Assembly (NCBI GenBank): GCA_012931725.1
Contig: CM022950.1
Span: forward strand, 62,151,473 to 62,215,472
Direction: 5' to 3'
Length of the DNA: 64,000 nt
From: Litsea cubeba
Lineage: Eukaryota > Streptophyta > Magnoliopsida > Laurales > Lauraceae
Shown here: positions 22,732 through 36,300 of the stretch, piece by piece
How positions within the stretch are numbered: the first letter of the stretch is position 1
Layout of the letters: each line of letters opens with the position of its first letter
Notes under the pieces: model-generated
What the model saw: only the letters and a program-made list of their open reading frames with translations
The model's database searches: none
Told to the model about the DNA's origin: nothing
Program-made: the position numbers and the translations under genes

Positions 22732-22785
22732 ATACAATCCTAGCTTTTCAATTACATGAAACAAATAGGCTTAAAAAGATAGAAA

Positions 22786-22929
22786 GGAAAGAAAATGGAC
22801 TTCTCGCCATCTATAGTATATTAGTTCTATATCTTTCACTCCTCACCTCTTTAAAAAGGAAAGAAAATGGACTTCTCGCCATCTATAGTATATTAGTTCT
22901 ATATCTTTCACTCCTCACCTCTTTAATAT
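22786..22929. repeat. Tandem duplication, 72-bp period
   Basis: Copies start at 22786 and 22858 (ggaaagaaaatggacttctc) and are identical over nearly the whole unit, so recent. Confidence 0.9.
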
Positions 22930-25900
22930 TCATTCATTAGTCTTACTTTATGATGAATTCCTAAAAATTCAATACGGGCCTATAGGAAGATAATTCATTC
23001 TAATATAGAATTCTATGTATGATTAAGAGAGGATGAAGAATAGCACAGCACATCAATGCTGATATTCGAGCAAGTAGAAGCCATAGGAAAGTATTTTAAA
23101 TTGGAAGGTTCACCTTGACAGAAATGAGTCTGATGATGCAAAAAATTGTGAATCAGACATGTCAACAGTTTCCTACATGGTTTCTTGAAAACTGATAAGC
23201 CTATATTTTAAAATGGATAGTTAGAATCTATTTGATAGAAATGATTGGGCCCCATCACACCTATGATCCTAATTAATTGCTTTCAAGTGGCCCCCACAAG
23301 ATCCAAAAGCTGTTGTGCTACTTTTTTTAAATTCTTACTAGCATGAATATGTTTTGACAATAGTTCTGAAAACTGCATCTGCCCAAATAACATTCAAATA
23401 ACATTCAGGGCATATTTGGTTGATGTAATTGAATATCTAGGATTATAAGAAAATAAGTTGTTAAAAAAGAAGCAGCAAAGACGAATATTTCAAAATAATC
23501 ATAAAATAACCTTTTCTTTACTATGAAAAATTAATTTATATAGAGAATGAATGCCCGATGATTCCCCTAGTAATTCAATACTTATTATAGCAAAGTCAAG
23601 ATTTTGCATCTCCACGTTTTATTTTTCTCCCCTCCCCTCTTCAACAATCCTTATAAGTGAAGCTAATTTAACCATAAATTTCTATATATTTTTCTTTATG
23701 CAAACAACAGGTGAGGGACTACACTTTAATCTACTTCCGAAGTGTGTGTTACGTCCCCACTTTTTTTTTTTTTTTACATGATTATTATATTCACCGACCA
23801 AACCAAACAGCTTAGCGACTATGGGAAGTCAAGATGCCCCCAGTAATCGAGACATCTCAAATGATGCTCTACTGGAGTACACAAGATCCATGGACACGCA
23901 TGCCTTTAATGCTGAGATTGCAACCACCATAACTAAACCCAAAATGCCCAACCAGATTTTTTGGCAAGATTCAAAAATCATAAGGCCTATTTGTCTAGTT
24001 CTTAATTAACAGGGATTTATAGGCCTTTTATTTATGCTTCTTTTGTTAAAATTGGTAAGAGTGAAAGATCATTGATGGAGATCTACAGTAGAATATCAAA
24101 ATATCTTCAATGTGATGGAAAAAAGATTGCCTATACCTATGAAATTAAGTTTTATAAATTGATGGTCTGCTCTAATACCCTTCCCTCAAACAGTCCCTCT
24201 TTGTCCTTTTAATACCCTCATTTATGCTTGTTTTGTAGTTTTTTGAAGGAACTTAGAAGGAATTCTGCATGCAAACCCATGATGAATTATGCACAAATGT
24301 TCCATAATTAAAGGTTGAGATCACCCAATCAATCTGATTTTTTGAGTTGCACCTCATCCATGGTGTCCACCACTTCTTAACTGGTTTCAATTAGAGTACA
24401 CACATGCCCCATGATTTGGATAATCTGAAACTTGATTACAAGATAATTGATTTATGAGTTTAGAGATTTGGCCTTCACCATTTTCTAACCTCTATTTGTT
24501 ATTCATGACTCTCACCATCACCACCTAGTGTGACTTTTAATTCTCTCTAATCAAATGGGGCCCACACTTTGAACAGTTAGGATCAAAATTCAGGTAAGCT
24601 AGATATGAATACCTTGGCAGTGATACTATCATGAATACATGTCCAATGCAGGACAACAACGACTTCGATGAGAAAAATTCCCTCTATATAGGTTGATGGC
24701 AAATCAAGAAAAATGAGTAGGTTGAAAATGATTAAAATAGAAGTAGTCCAATATATATGAAAAAGTGCAACTAATTCGATGATTTGACCCATAGTAGACT
24801 GCAATAGTGAAATAGAATTCATGTGGGTGACCTCAATATAGTTGAGACATTAGACAAGGCTTTGATAATAATGGTGAAGTGTTACAATCCTAATTTCTTA
24901 TATTTCAAGTGTACATCGATAAGTTACTTGTTTCTCTACCTTAGCTTATGTGTTGTTTTCTCCCTACAGGAGGGAATGGAAAAATTTGGCATATATTGTA
25001 CCATGAAATTAAAATGTTACATGCATCTGGTGAAACCTTTGTTACTCCTTTCTTTGTATAAAAGTAGTTCTTGACCTCATCAAAGATGTCCACATCTAAC
25101 CTAGCAGGAGCAGAGGTTTTGTCCATTTCAAATCATATTAAAACAGGATACATGCATAAAAACCAAACATCATCCTCTTCAGATTGGAAATAACCAATCT
25201 TATCTAGTACAAACTATAAGAACATTTTGCATTCTAAGGCAATCTAACCTAGCATGCTACACAAATCATATGTTCCCTTTTATTCTCATGAATAGTAATG
25301 CATGTGAACATGAGACTATCTGATTGGAACAATTAACAGGAAGGGGGCAAAGTGCAGACAAGTTGGACTGTATGTCACAAGAACCAGCAGGTAACAAATT
25401 TGGGTCAGCTTACCTTTCAAAAGAAAAAGATGAAACTTTTTTGATTGTTGATTACCAACGCAATTAAAGGAATTTTCCTTCTTGTGAGATGATTTTATAA
25501 GATGGTAGTTAGACTTGGACAAGGTTATGTAGAGTTGAATGTTGGGAAATGAAGGAACAATGAAAGTGACATTACATGTGGAGGATCAGTGTATGTGGTG
25601 TGGTGTGGTGGTTTCACCATGGGATTTTATTTGGGTAAAAGAAAGAAAGAATAGTGTTTGAGAAGTACCCCACAAATCAATTTAGGAGATCCAAGTAGAA
25701 GAATCAAATGGTTAAAAATTTTAATCTCTCATGAGTAAGATGGGGCCATTGGGTGTCTCCACATGTCAAGTTATCATGAAACTCTTTTAAATAGGAGATG
25801 TACGAGGTATGGGCATATGTGTTTGAAGCACAAAACAATAGTTCTGTTGCAATTTTGAGGAAATCAGAGAAGTGTGTTTCTTACTTGTTTTATGAGCAAG

Positions 25901-27703
25901 CCTTAGCTTGACCTTGGCTCATGAACATAAGATACCAGTTCATTTGCTATCTTTTGGATTCAAAATCTAGTTCAACGTTTGATTTCACTAGATAATTTTT
26001 TTTTTTTTTATGAGAAACCAATTTTTTATGCTTTTTCTTAATAGAGCATATAAGAGTAGCATTGCTTTTTTTTTTTTTTTTTCTCTAAAAGTAAATCCAA
26101 ACATAAGAAAAAGATGTTTATTCAGGGAAAATCATTTTCTTTACTACTTTTCTTCTCACCAAGGATAGTTTGGAGGAAGAGAAATGGGAATGAGAAATGA
26201 AATACTCTCATTTTGATCTGTGTGTATAAGATGGTAAAATCCTTTTTCACTTGGAAAACTTTCATTTTCAAAGAGGAGGTCTGTAAATGTTTCTCTCCTC
26301 TTAACCTCAGAGAGCATATTTTTCACTTCTTTTTCTCTGTCCATTTAATTTTTTTTCCTACCAACTTCTTTTCAATTACTACACCAAATTGTAGGTAGCT
26401 CCTAAGTTGGCTACATCCAATGGTAGACCAGGAAGCTTTTCCTTGGAGGCCAAAATATCAAAAAAATAAAACTATTCCACCTTTGGCTGCACCCACCATT
26501 TGGTAATACTAGCCACATCCGTTGAAAGTCTCTATAATGCCCTTTCACAAGCACTCCTAATTTTCTTTGTTAAATATTTTCTTTGAGCCTATTATTTAGA
26601 GTATTTGAGAATTCCTGTTTGGAAGAAGATATCCAAGAATTTCACATATTGTTCACCAGTTGGATTTTACAACTGCAAAATATTTCTGAAATATCTTGAA
26701 AGCTGGATGTTTAAGAATTTAGAGAATATAAGTTAATGAAACCGGTCCAAAAGACTACATTTTTGAAAAATCACATACCAAATAGAGATCTCCAAATGCT
26801 AGAGAGACAATCATACTCTTATATAGATAGAAATTCTCATCATTTTCATTCAAGATTTTGGTAGGTGGTAATCTCCAACGGTGGTAAAATCAAAACGAGG
26901 ATAAAGCCAGATTAAGAGCCCAAGCGGCCAGGGTCCATTGGCTAATCAAATACAATAAAAGCTTGTGAATGGCCCTCCAATAGTGTATAACCTCCGATTG
27001 ATATTTTTTCCCAGGGAAACTTCTAATACACAACACCTTTATTTCTCTTAGTATGTTCGGCCCCTTGCCCAACCAACCATTGCATTATTAGGTCAAAAAA
27101 AGACTTGGCAATTACTTTCAAGTTATGCAAGAACTTCCATTGGTGAATCACCTTTCAAATACTATTTCATTACACATGACCCATCTCTTAGTTACATGAC
27201 ATGTGGAAACCATATGCTAAGTAAGCAATTTCACATGTCTGTATTATAATGAACCTTTTCTAGTCAACTCTTTCAACTATCCCTTTTCTCATAAAAGAAT
27301 TCTTATGAGTGGTTGGATTGTCCCACAACACAAAGTTTGGGACAATTGCCCATTGGTGCCATCTACAACCGCGCAAAAGTGCAGGTGACATTTGCTTGTG
27401 GTATTGGCATTCCTTAACTAACATATTCCACTTATAATCATGTTATAATATTAGAAGATGAAAAGAAGAAAGAAAAAAAGGTCACATACATCTCATCCTC
27501 TTTCCCACCCTTGAGTCAAAATCAAGTTAGAAATCTTTAACTTCCTTGTGATAGAGGGTTGACTCTTATTGCAACAGAAGCAGTGGAATTTGGGGCTTTG
27601 TCTGTGTCTTTTCCATCTCTTTCCAGGATTTCAATCTCAAGGAAATTGGGTTGTTCAATTAACTGTTCTTGATTTCGTTATACAAAAGGACCACTCATCT
27701 CTT

Positions 27704-27704
<1 letters not shown>
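22930..27704. other. Intergenic, no gene recognised
   Basis: 4.8 kb of AT-rich sequence with only short open frames. I could not recognise a domain, a spliced gene, or element ends. Old transposon remains are likely but not demonstrable by eye. Confidence 0.4.

Positions 27705-27737
<33 letters not shown>
27705..27737. repeat. (GA)n microsatellite
   Basis: About 16 GA units. Confidence 0.95.
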
Positions 27738-27739
<2 letters not shown>

Positions 27740-30580
27740 CATGAGTATGTTCTTTTGACTTTCCATGAAACTTCATGATGTGGGCGTGCAATTTTCAATG
27801 GTTAGATCATCATCACCCATCTCTTGGAATGAACATATATTTTGCTAAATTTAAGCCCAAGTGGATGTGGGGTGTTTGGCTCAACCAGCTTTGGGTTGTG
27901 TTTGGCTGGTTGCCACTTTGGGCACTGCCAAGTCGTACAATCCCAACCAAAATGGCAAAGAACCAAATGGCTAGGACTCCCTCCAATTCAATAAAAGGGA
28001 AACCTTTTTTAACACACAGAGGTTTGTTTGTTGGGTTGTTTTATAAAAAAAAGGCAAACCCCACAATGAGAATTTGCTAAACAAACATTGCATTGTGGAT
28101 GCAGTTTGGCCTCCTTTAGGCTTAAAGACAAGTAGTGGTTGCCTTAATGCTTGCTATTTTATATCACAACTAATATTTCCCTTGTTCATTTCATCCTTTT
28201 TAAGAGGTCCCTGTTCAACTAACAGTGCTTGATTATGAAGGAAAGATAATATTTCATCTGCATCTTAATTTATTGCATGTTTGTTGAACATCCATTAGCA
28301 TTTCTTAATCATTTATATAAGCCCGTTCTACAACTAATAATATTTGTTACAATATGAATCCTGAAATACAAAAAGATGTGTAAGCACATGATTCATTGTT
28401 GTCGTCCTCATCGTCATCAAATTCTTATCCCCGCTACGTCAGGATTAGGCGATTAGCTACATGGTTTTTTTTTTTCTTCTATTCTGATCCAAATCATCCA
28501 ATGTCGAATCGCATGAATATGATCAAAATACTAAAAGGAAAGGCAAAACTCAGACTTGCCTTAAATGGTTATTGTTGATTGAGTAGAAGCTTGTTAAACG
28601 GGTCTAATAGGGTAAATTGTCCTCAAAGTCATGGAGATGATGGTTCTGTAAAAAGGAAAAAATGCTTCTATCCTTGCAATAATATCTCAATATGGAAAAA
28701 CAAAAAACTCTAAATTGGGATTACCCAAAAAAAAAAAAAAATCGAATGGGATTGGGCCCTTCCAGGTGTGTTTTGTGTACTTCAGCCAAACAGGGGGAAT
28801 GATATATTCATATTTTAAAGCTTCATATGCATGCATACTTCACTTCTGAAATAGGTAATGCAGTGGCTAAAAGCTGTACATACTGCTTACAGAGCACCTT
28901 TCATCATCACAGTAGAATTCTTAAAGTACCCTAGGGATTTTTTTTTGACAGAGTTATTATTCTATTTGAGTTAGTGATCAATGAGTAATAATAGAATCAT
29001 CAACCATTACTGCCTTGTGAGACACTCTTGAAACTTTGGAACCCAACCCTTACTTTGCACTGATCCAGCTATTCTATGCTGGTGGCATGGAACTTTATTG
29101 AGCTGGTACTTGACCCACTTTGAGATCTACCCTACCCATCACTCTTCTATTTGTCGGTGATTGTCATTTATCTAGATGGCCCACATATAAAAATTGTGTT
29201 TGTACACATTTATCCAATTCCAAATTAATAAGATTTCATGTCTTGAATCCTTATTAACTTAAGGTGTCTATCGCTCAAGAGCATGTTTTTCTGGAAAATT
29301 AGTTCCGTAAAAAAGAAAAAAAAACTTTTCCAATTCCCTATCATAAAAAAGACCTTTACAAGGAATGCGGAAAATTTAGTTCATTTTGTTCTTTTTCTGA
29401 AAATAAGCAGTACCAAACAAGAGAAACTTCCTGCCTTGGAAATACAGCCGCACAAAAGTCTGTGAGGCAAATACAAATGGGTGAGGATCACTCTGATTAG
29501 AGTCATCCTCAATCCATGTCAATAGGTGGAGAGATTGAGATGTTCAGCTAAAAGAACAGGCCATGAAAGAGATAGAACTACCAGTACTAGAACATACTTT
29601 TTGAAGCTGTTTTTTCTCTTCATTTTTTTTCTAAATAATAGAAGCATTTGAAACTGACTATTGAACAAGATTTTTATAAAACATGATTGGTACCTGTAAA
29701 AAGAGAATACAGCAGAAGTCCACAGATTTGATCGCAACCGTTGATCTTCTATGATGGTACTCTTGCCCAGTCACCCACGTGCCCCAAATTGGGAGAGCAC
29801 AACTACTTTACTTTCAGTAGTCACACATTTGAAAATCCAAATCATTCAAAATAAAGAACCTCTTGTTACATGGGGTATCTTAAAATCTTACATAAACCCG
29901 AGTTTGTTTCAGTGTTGGATCATGGATGAATTGCTTCAGGAACATGGATAATCTAATTCATATTTATTATCACGATTTTCATCAAACAGTCAATCTAACG
30001 GTTGAACATAATTTGAAAATATCCTATACACAGAATGAGATTTCAAGAGGTGGGCCCTAATGTGTAGCTCCACTCCTTTTAACTAAGGATTTCACCTCGA
30101 CAAAGCCCGGGAGGATCATCATGACTCTTCCTTGGGATTATGATAACTTATTCTGGGCCCCACATCAGGGATTTTACATGGCTCATGAGGCAAGAGAAAT
30201 CGTTTTCCTGAAAAAGAGAGGGAAGGAGGGGAGTGATCTGGCGCCAAGCTGGCGTCACCAGATATGCCCGGTCATCATTCCTCGGTTGCCAGGCTGTGGA
30301 TAGCAAACTACATATCCTCTAAGTTTCTCACTCACGGTACTTCGCGAGCCCCTCAGTTGGGGCCCCACTTAACAATGATAATAATGAAAAAAACCTAGTC
30401 AAATTTCATTTCAATTGGAATTGGACCCAATCGTTATATTAGTTTTTAAATATAATTTATTCACATAATAAATATGCTAATGCTCCAAAAACACATGCCG
30501 AGTATGGTCAATGCAAGAAAATTATTGAGCATCTCTCACATGTTTCGTATGAGCGGGATATGTGGAAATTTACAGATGAA
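27738..30580. other. Intergenic, no gene recognised
   Basis: No supported gene. The open frame at 27775-28080 is low complexity (GTTTGGCT-type words at 27870-27910) and looks like repeat DNA. Poly-A tracts at 28727-28741 and elsewhere may be retroposon tails. Confidence 0.4.
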
Positions 30581-30584
30581 CACA

Positions 30585-30880
30585 CCAAAGAATAGCGCAA
30601 TTGGATAGGACCACGTCTTAGAATCGGAGGTTGCGGTTTTGAATTTGTGTTTTCACCCGGACGTACTTTTCATTCCTAGATATCAACAAGTCCATGGAAC
30701 CCCGAAGGTAGCGTAAACTCGAGGAAAAACACAATTGGCAAGTACCACGACTCTTCTCACCCTCAAGAGCATTTCATTTCTATAGATCCAGTCCATAGAA
30801 AATTAGAAGTAGTGCAATTGGCTAGCACTACGGCTCAGGATCTGAGGTTGTGGTTTTGAACTCGCATTTTTGACATGGGA
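30585..30880 (+). mobile_element. Two tRNA-like SINE heads in tandem
   Basis: TAGCGCAATTGGATAGG at 30593 with TTGCGGTTTTGAATTTG about 38 bp on, and TAGTGCAATTGGCTAGC at 30810 with TTGTGGTTTTGAACTCG about 38 bp on. Both show A- and B-box spacing of a tRNA-derived SINE and 'acg-ct' anticodon-arm-like sequence between. The two are the same family in the same orientation, 217 bp apart, with a weaker third copy (acacaattggcaagtaccac) near 30730. Confidence 0.5.
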
Positions 30881-31975
30881 CCACTTGCCCAGGCATAAGC
30901 CTAACTTACCCAGTATATAGGGGAGGGCAGGAACTTCATGTGCCCCGTGGAATAGTCGCATCCTCGGCAATAAAAAAAACATAAGAAAAAAGAAAAAAGA
31001 AAAAAGAAATCACTCAATGGGCAGTTCGGTAATTTCAGGTGGGGTCCCTCTTTTAAAATCTGGCCTTGGCTTCTGGCTTGCGTAGGAAAGAAAACCCTCA
31101 GAAAGTACGGAATCCATGGAAGAATAGTGAATAAGAGGGAGAATATTAAATGGAGGGTCATTTTGGGAAAAGAACACTCATAATGGCGCACTGTTCTAAC
31201 GTCAACTGCTGGGGTGGACCGGCGTTAACGTGCGCACTCTTCGACTATGAGGATGTAGACACTCGTGAGTACTCCAAACCGTATGTCTGCGGTAGATACT
31301 CATGAAGCCCGGCTGTGTTTTTAATCTGAGCCGTTCATTTTGTGTGTCTAGTGGCAAAGCTAAAGTGATTCCGTTTGTCAGTTCGGATGGTCGTTTTCAT
31401 CTAATGGATGGGATTTATCAGACAAGTATGCAACTTTGGATGGTGTTCAGACAATAAGGGTAGGGGTATTACCATACATTGCATGTGCACCAATGACTGG
31501 TGGTGCAGCAGGTTGTCCTAGTATTTGGGTCAATCATACCACAGCCTATGGATTGGACTAGGCCCAAGCCTGGATCCGACAACACCAAATTCGAATTGGT
31601 TATGGTTCATGTAGGCCTTTATCGACTGAGATCCAGATCATGGATCTTATCTTCATTGGACTTGGGCCTTACCTAGTCATGTTATGCCTTTTTTTTTCCC
31701 GTTGGATTCTGGCCTTTTGGTGGATTCTAGGGCACATTTGTGTGGCTACTTCTCTGCATTACAATAAAATTTATATTTAGTATGGCCGCTTGGAAAAAAA
31801 AATGAACTGACTTTTTTCTATGGTTCTACTGAAAATCCTTTTCAATTAGAGAGAGAGGTTGAACTTGGCTTCCTGCAATAAACCTTCCTTGCAGACCTAA
31901 TTTTTCATTGTGCCTCACAAACGTGCTATTATCTTTTACACGTTTTTCTTGACATTATCAAGTTGTATTTTTATA
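30881..31975. other. Intergenic upstream of TTL gene
   Basis: Contains an (AAAAAAG)n-like tract at 30972-31007. 31440-31760 is rich in 'aggcccaagcctgg'-type words that resemble decayed hAT ends. No gene recognised. Confidence 0.35.
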
Positions 31976-32370
31976 CAAAAGTAGACTCAAGATTTTGTTT
32001 GCTGAGATTTCATTGCCCCTTGTTTAAAGTAGAGTCAATATCTTGTTTGCCGAGATTTCACCGCCCACAGTTCAAAGTAGACTCAAAATCTTGTTTTCTG
32101 AGACTTCATTATAAGCAACTCAAAAGTGGATTCAAAATCTTATTTCCTGATATTTCATCTTCAACGGTTCAAAGTAGACTCAAAGTTTATTTGCTGTGAT
32201 TTCATAATTGACAACTCAAAAATAGACTCAAATCTTATTTGCCGAGATTTCATCGTCAACAATTCAAAGTAGATATTGTCTGCTGATATTTCGTTATCGA
32301 CAATTAAAGGTAGACTCAAAATCTCCTTTGTTGAGATTTCATAATCGATAGCCAATCGGTGCAAATATTT
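31976..32370. repeat. Degenerate minisatellite, about 49-bp period, eight units
   Basis: 'gtagactcaaaatcttgttt...gagatttcat' recurs with starts near 31980, 32030, 32087, 32127, 32172, 32222, 32269 and 32311. Units differ by substitutions and small indels, so the array is old. It lies about 1 kb upstream of the TTL start codon. Open frames on both strands here come from the repeat and are not genes. Confidence 0.85.
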
Positions 32371-32382
32371 TATTTTTAACAT

Positions 32383-33008
32383 TCTCCAAATATAGAAATG
32401 ACAAAAGCCAGAAACCTAAAAAGGTTATGAACTTATTCATGCGTATCACTAATTAGATTGTACAAATCATTTAACCGTCTTCTCATTTTTAGTACGCCCG
32501 TGTGGATTTTAAATCTTATACGAGACTTCCAACTTCAGATATTATTCACCAAATCCTTTTTTGCATCCTAATCTTAACTCACATGAGCACGACCCAACCC
32601 GAAACCCGACACATGTGAGAGTCCATAAAAGGCCAAACTCAAAATCAACAAGTCTTCACCACCATTATCTACATCTCTCTCTCTCCCTCCCCCTCTCCTT
32701 ACTATAGAGCTTGTGATGTTCAATGCAAATAGTTGCCACTCTGCTATCATCAAGAAAGAGAGAGTCGATCAAGATCTGACCATTGGAGGAGACCATTGGG
32801 AGGAGATTTTTGTACCCTAGCTCTCACAAGTCACAGTAGGGGCAACAGCCCAAAACCTAACAAGTGAGTCTTGAAGGTGGGCTCCCCAAAGGCAAGATCT
32901 CCGCGTGCTACAGTTACAGGTACTCTGCAGACCACTAAACGAGCGGCTCAGATTTAGAGAGAGAAAAAAAGGATGAAAATTAAATAAAGAAAGTTGTGGG
33001 AAGAGACT

Positions 33009-33043
<35 letters not shown>

Positions 33044-33366
33044 GTCTCGTGAATTAGCAGGTGAAAGAAGAAAGAAAGAAGGAAAAGCTTCTCCATTTCT
33101 TTCTTTCTCAAATCCTTCTCTTTCTCTCTCTAGCTCCTCCATACTTTCCAACTTCCACATTCATTCCTTGCTTCCTCCTTTCCATTCACGAGATCCCCAT
33201 CTTCTTCTCTTTCTCTATCTATTCATGTCGTCTTCTTCTTTTCTGATAGTTTTTACATCATACACTGCTATGCAACGTTGTCTTTGGCATTTTCGCTGTT
33301 GTTACAGGCATTGATTGAAGTTTACTAGGAAAACGAGAGTACCCCAGAAAGTAGATTCCAAGGAAA
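32383..33366 (+). promoter_or_regulatory. TTL promoter and 5' UTR region
   Basis: A weak TATA-like 'ccataaaagg' at 32623-32632 is the best core-promoter candidate. CT-rich (32670-32698) and GA-rich (33011-33041) tracts follow; in plants GA repeats in 5' UTRs are often bound by BPC proteins. The transcription start and any 5' UTR intron cannot be fixed from sequence. Confidence 0.4.
33011..33041. repeat. (GA)n microsatellite in TTL 5' UTR region
   Basis: Fifteen GA units about 325 bp upstream of the TTL ATG. Confidence 0.95.
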
Positions 33367-36300
33367 ATGTCAAAGAGCGGAAACCCAAAACCCTTATCTC
33401 AACAAGGGGGTTTGGAAACCCTCCCCGATCGCTTCCAAACAGCACTGAGCTGCGAAAACAACAAGCCGGATTTCAAAGAACTCGATCTGGGTTCCCCAGT
33501 CTCGCCGCTCCGGACCCACCAACGGTCTCGGAGCGGCCACGTCGCCGCTCCGGCGCAGACCAGCAGCAGTTCCAGCTCTTCTGGGTCGGTTTCCGGCAAG
33601 ACCCACAACAATGCAGCGGGACTGAAGAGGACAGATGGAGGCAGCGGGAGCGGGAACCACTCCGGCGAGCTCTCTGGGTCGAGCGAAGGCAGCCCGACCG
33701 CCGCCCGGACCGGGCGGAGCTCCAGACCCGGCCACCAGAGGTCGAATTCCGGTGGGGTACCGTTAATCTACTCAGGTGGAGGGGGTTCTGTGAATTCTCC
33801 GAATGTGGGTGTTCTTCCAAGTGGGAATATCGTCCCGTCGGGGAAGATTGGGAAGACGGGAATGGCGAGCCGGAGTGCGGCGAGGAGCGATGTTTTGGGG
33901 TCTGGGAGTGGAAATTATGGGCATGGGAGTATAATACGGGGGAAATTGGGGGGAGATGGGGGAGGGAATGTGACTGGGAATATACAGTTTGCAGGGGACT
34001 CTATGATGGTGAAGAGGGCGTTGGCTAGCTCGGATCCGGAGGAGGTGAAGAGGGCGGGGAATGAGCAGTATAAAAGGGGGAATTTTGTGGAGGCTCTATG
34101 TTTGTATGATCGGGCAATCGCCATTTCACCGAACAATGCAGCTTGCAGGTGTAATCGGGCGGCTGCGTTGATGGGTCTTGGACGGTTGGGGGAGGCGGTG
34201 AGGGAGTGTGAAGAGGCGGTGAGGTTGGATCCGATGTATAGCAGGGCGCATCAGCGGCTGGCATCCCTGCATGTGAGGTGAGGAAGCTAAATTTCTTGTG
34301 TTCTTTTTTGGGATTAGTTGCAGCTGCATTTTGTTTTATGCTATGTAGGTTGGTTGAATTATGTGTCTTTTATGTGTAATGGACTAATGGGTAGTGATCT
34401 CTTGTGGGATTAGTTGTAGCTTCTGCTGCTTTTTTTGTTGTTTGAATTGATATTTTGTTATTTGGCTTCCTGTGTTTTTCTTTGGGTGAGTGATTTAGAT
34501 TCATGGGTTGTATTCTGTCACTGTCTTTTGGTTATTTGAGTAGTTTAGATTGAATGATTATATTGCTTATTGCTTATTCTCTATTGGGTTGAATGGTATG
34601 TATGTTTCTATTTGTTTTACTCAATTGGATTTGTGAGTTGTGTTTGTTCTACCACATTCTACTGAATGCCTCATCATATTTTAGTTCTGTTTATTTATTT
34701 ATTTTTACTGTCCCTTTTTAGCGTATCTACTATCAGTCTACAATATAACATGTCACTCCTTGCCACCTCAAAGTCTTTATTGGCCCGGCCCCCTCCATCT
34801 CTTTTCAATTCTTGATTGGTGGGAGCTATTCTGATCTTCTATGGCTGTGCCCAAACCATCTCAAAACACATTGCTTGACATTATTTTGTTTGTGTAAGTT
34901 TGGATGAGGCCAGATCTGGTTGGTGTACTACCACTATCCAGTGAAAAGGCATTAAAACACTATGTATCTCACTAAGATGCACACATACGTTAATCAACTT
35001 CTAGTGTAGGTGATAGATAATGGATGTTTCAGTAGTTAAAAATTCCTGGGATTGGTTGTTATTGGGGACCCACTTGTATCAAAACAGGTTGGTATTCGAT
35101 ACGTGAACCCCCTTCCTGTGAGATCCACCTGGATGCATTTTGATCAGCAGGTAAAGGAGTGATTGGAAGGGTTGTGTTGATTAGACGTTTGCCAATAACA
35201 TTCCGATGAGATAGATGATTAATGAACTTGATTTTAGGGGGTCAACTTTTAACAGACTTAAAATATAGTACTTCTTTTGTAATTCATTAACAGCGGATAA
35301 TGATTAGGTCATTGTCAATTGGGGTGAGAAAAATATACAAAGTCTCTTTTATTTTATTTATTTTTTCATAGTCCAGTAAGCGCAAACTCATGAGGGGATG
35401 TGTAAAGGGTATGGAGTGATCATAGATGAGTGCCGTTATTTAAATTAGGAATTGCTGTCAAAGTTGGGGTTGATTCTATTTTAGGACCATGTTACTATTT
35501 GTTTGATCAATTTGCATCGTCCTTGACTATTGCTTACTTTTACTTTAAATTGTAGGGAGATTTGCTTGTATATTTATTGAACTTTAAATCATCATAATTT
35601 CTTTCGTTTTTTCTTTCTTTCTTTCTTCCTTTCTTCTTTTTATTGTTTTTTAGGTGTGCATTGTGTCATTGTAACTTGTAAGAGTTGGTCGGCTGATTTT
35701 GGTGGTTTGCTCTAGCATTAGAAATTCAGAATGCAATGTTCAAGGACTCGTATCGTTGATGTTACTAGATAGTGATTGTGGCACACTGGATCCATTGGTT
35801 TTCTTTATGTAAGCATTAAAGTGCAACCTTTTTGTTTTTATTGTTGATGTTACTATGATGAATGAGTTCTCATTTGGCCATTCATCATCATCATCAAAGC
35901 CTTGTCTCATTTGGCCATTATGATTATTTATTAATCTTTTGATGGGTCCTCACATTGACCTCGGGCCTGGCAGCACGAAATGTGGCTATGGGTTTTTGCC
36001 CTTCATGTGCATGGCAGGCATTTGGCCTTTCCCCCTCTAACTTTATGGTTCCTTTTGCTGTTTGTTAGTTTTGATTTATTGGTCTTCTCTGTCATCCTGT
36101 TATTTTGCTGTTTGATTGATTGAGATTCATGGGCAATTTATGTGTATTTCTTTTATCTAGATTAGATCCTGAAAATCATGGTGCTAACTGCTATCTATTT
36201 CATGCATTTTTAGCATATGTATTATTTGGTACATGTTTTTTTTGTTTTTTGGTGGGTATTATGTTGTTTGATCGGTCTAATTTCATGAGCCTCCCCATTT

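Noticed and set aside
27775..28080. 101-codon open frame as a gene
   Set aside because: Repetitive GTTTGGCT-type words, no domain, no splice or promoter context.
31963..32382. Open frames on both strands (78 and 73 codons)
   Set aside because: Both are the translation of the degenerate 49-bp minisatellite and have no protein features.
33315..34028. Long open frames overlapping TTL exon 1 in other frames and on the minus strand (33394-33735, 33473-33820)
   Set aside because: They are shadows of a GC-rich coding exon; only the 33367 frame joins the later exons and encodes TPRs.
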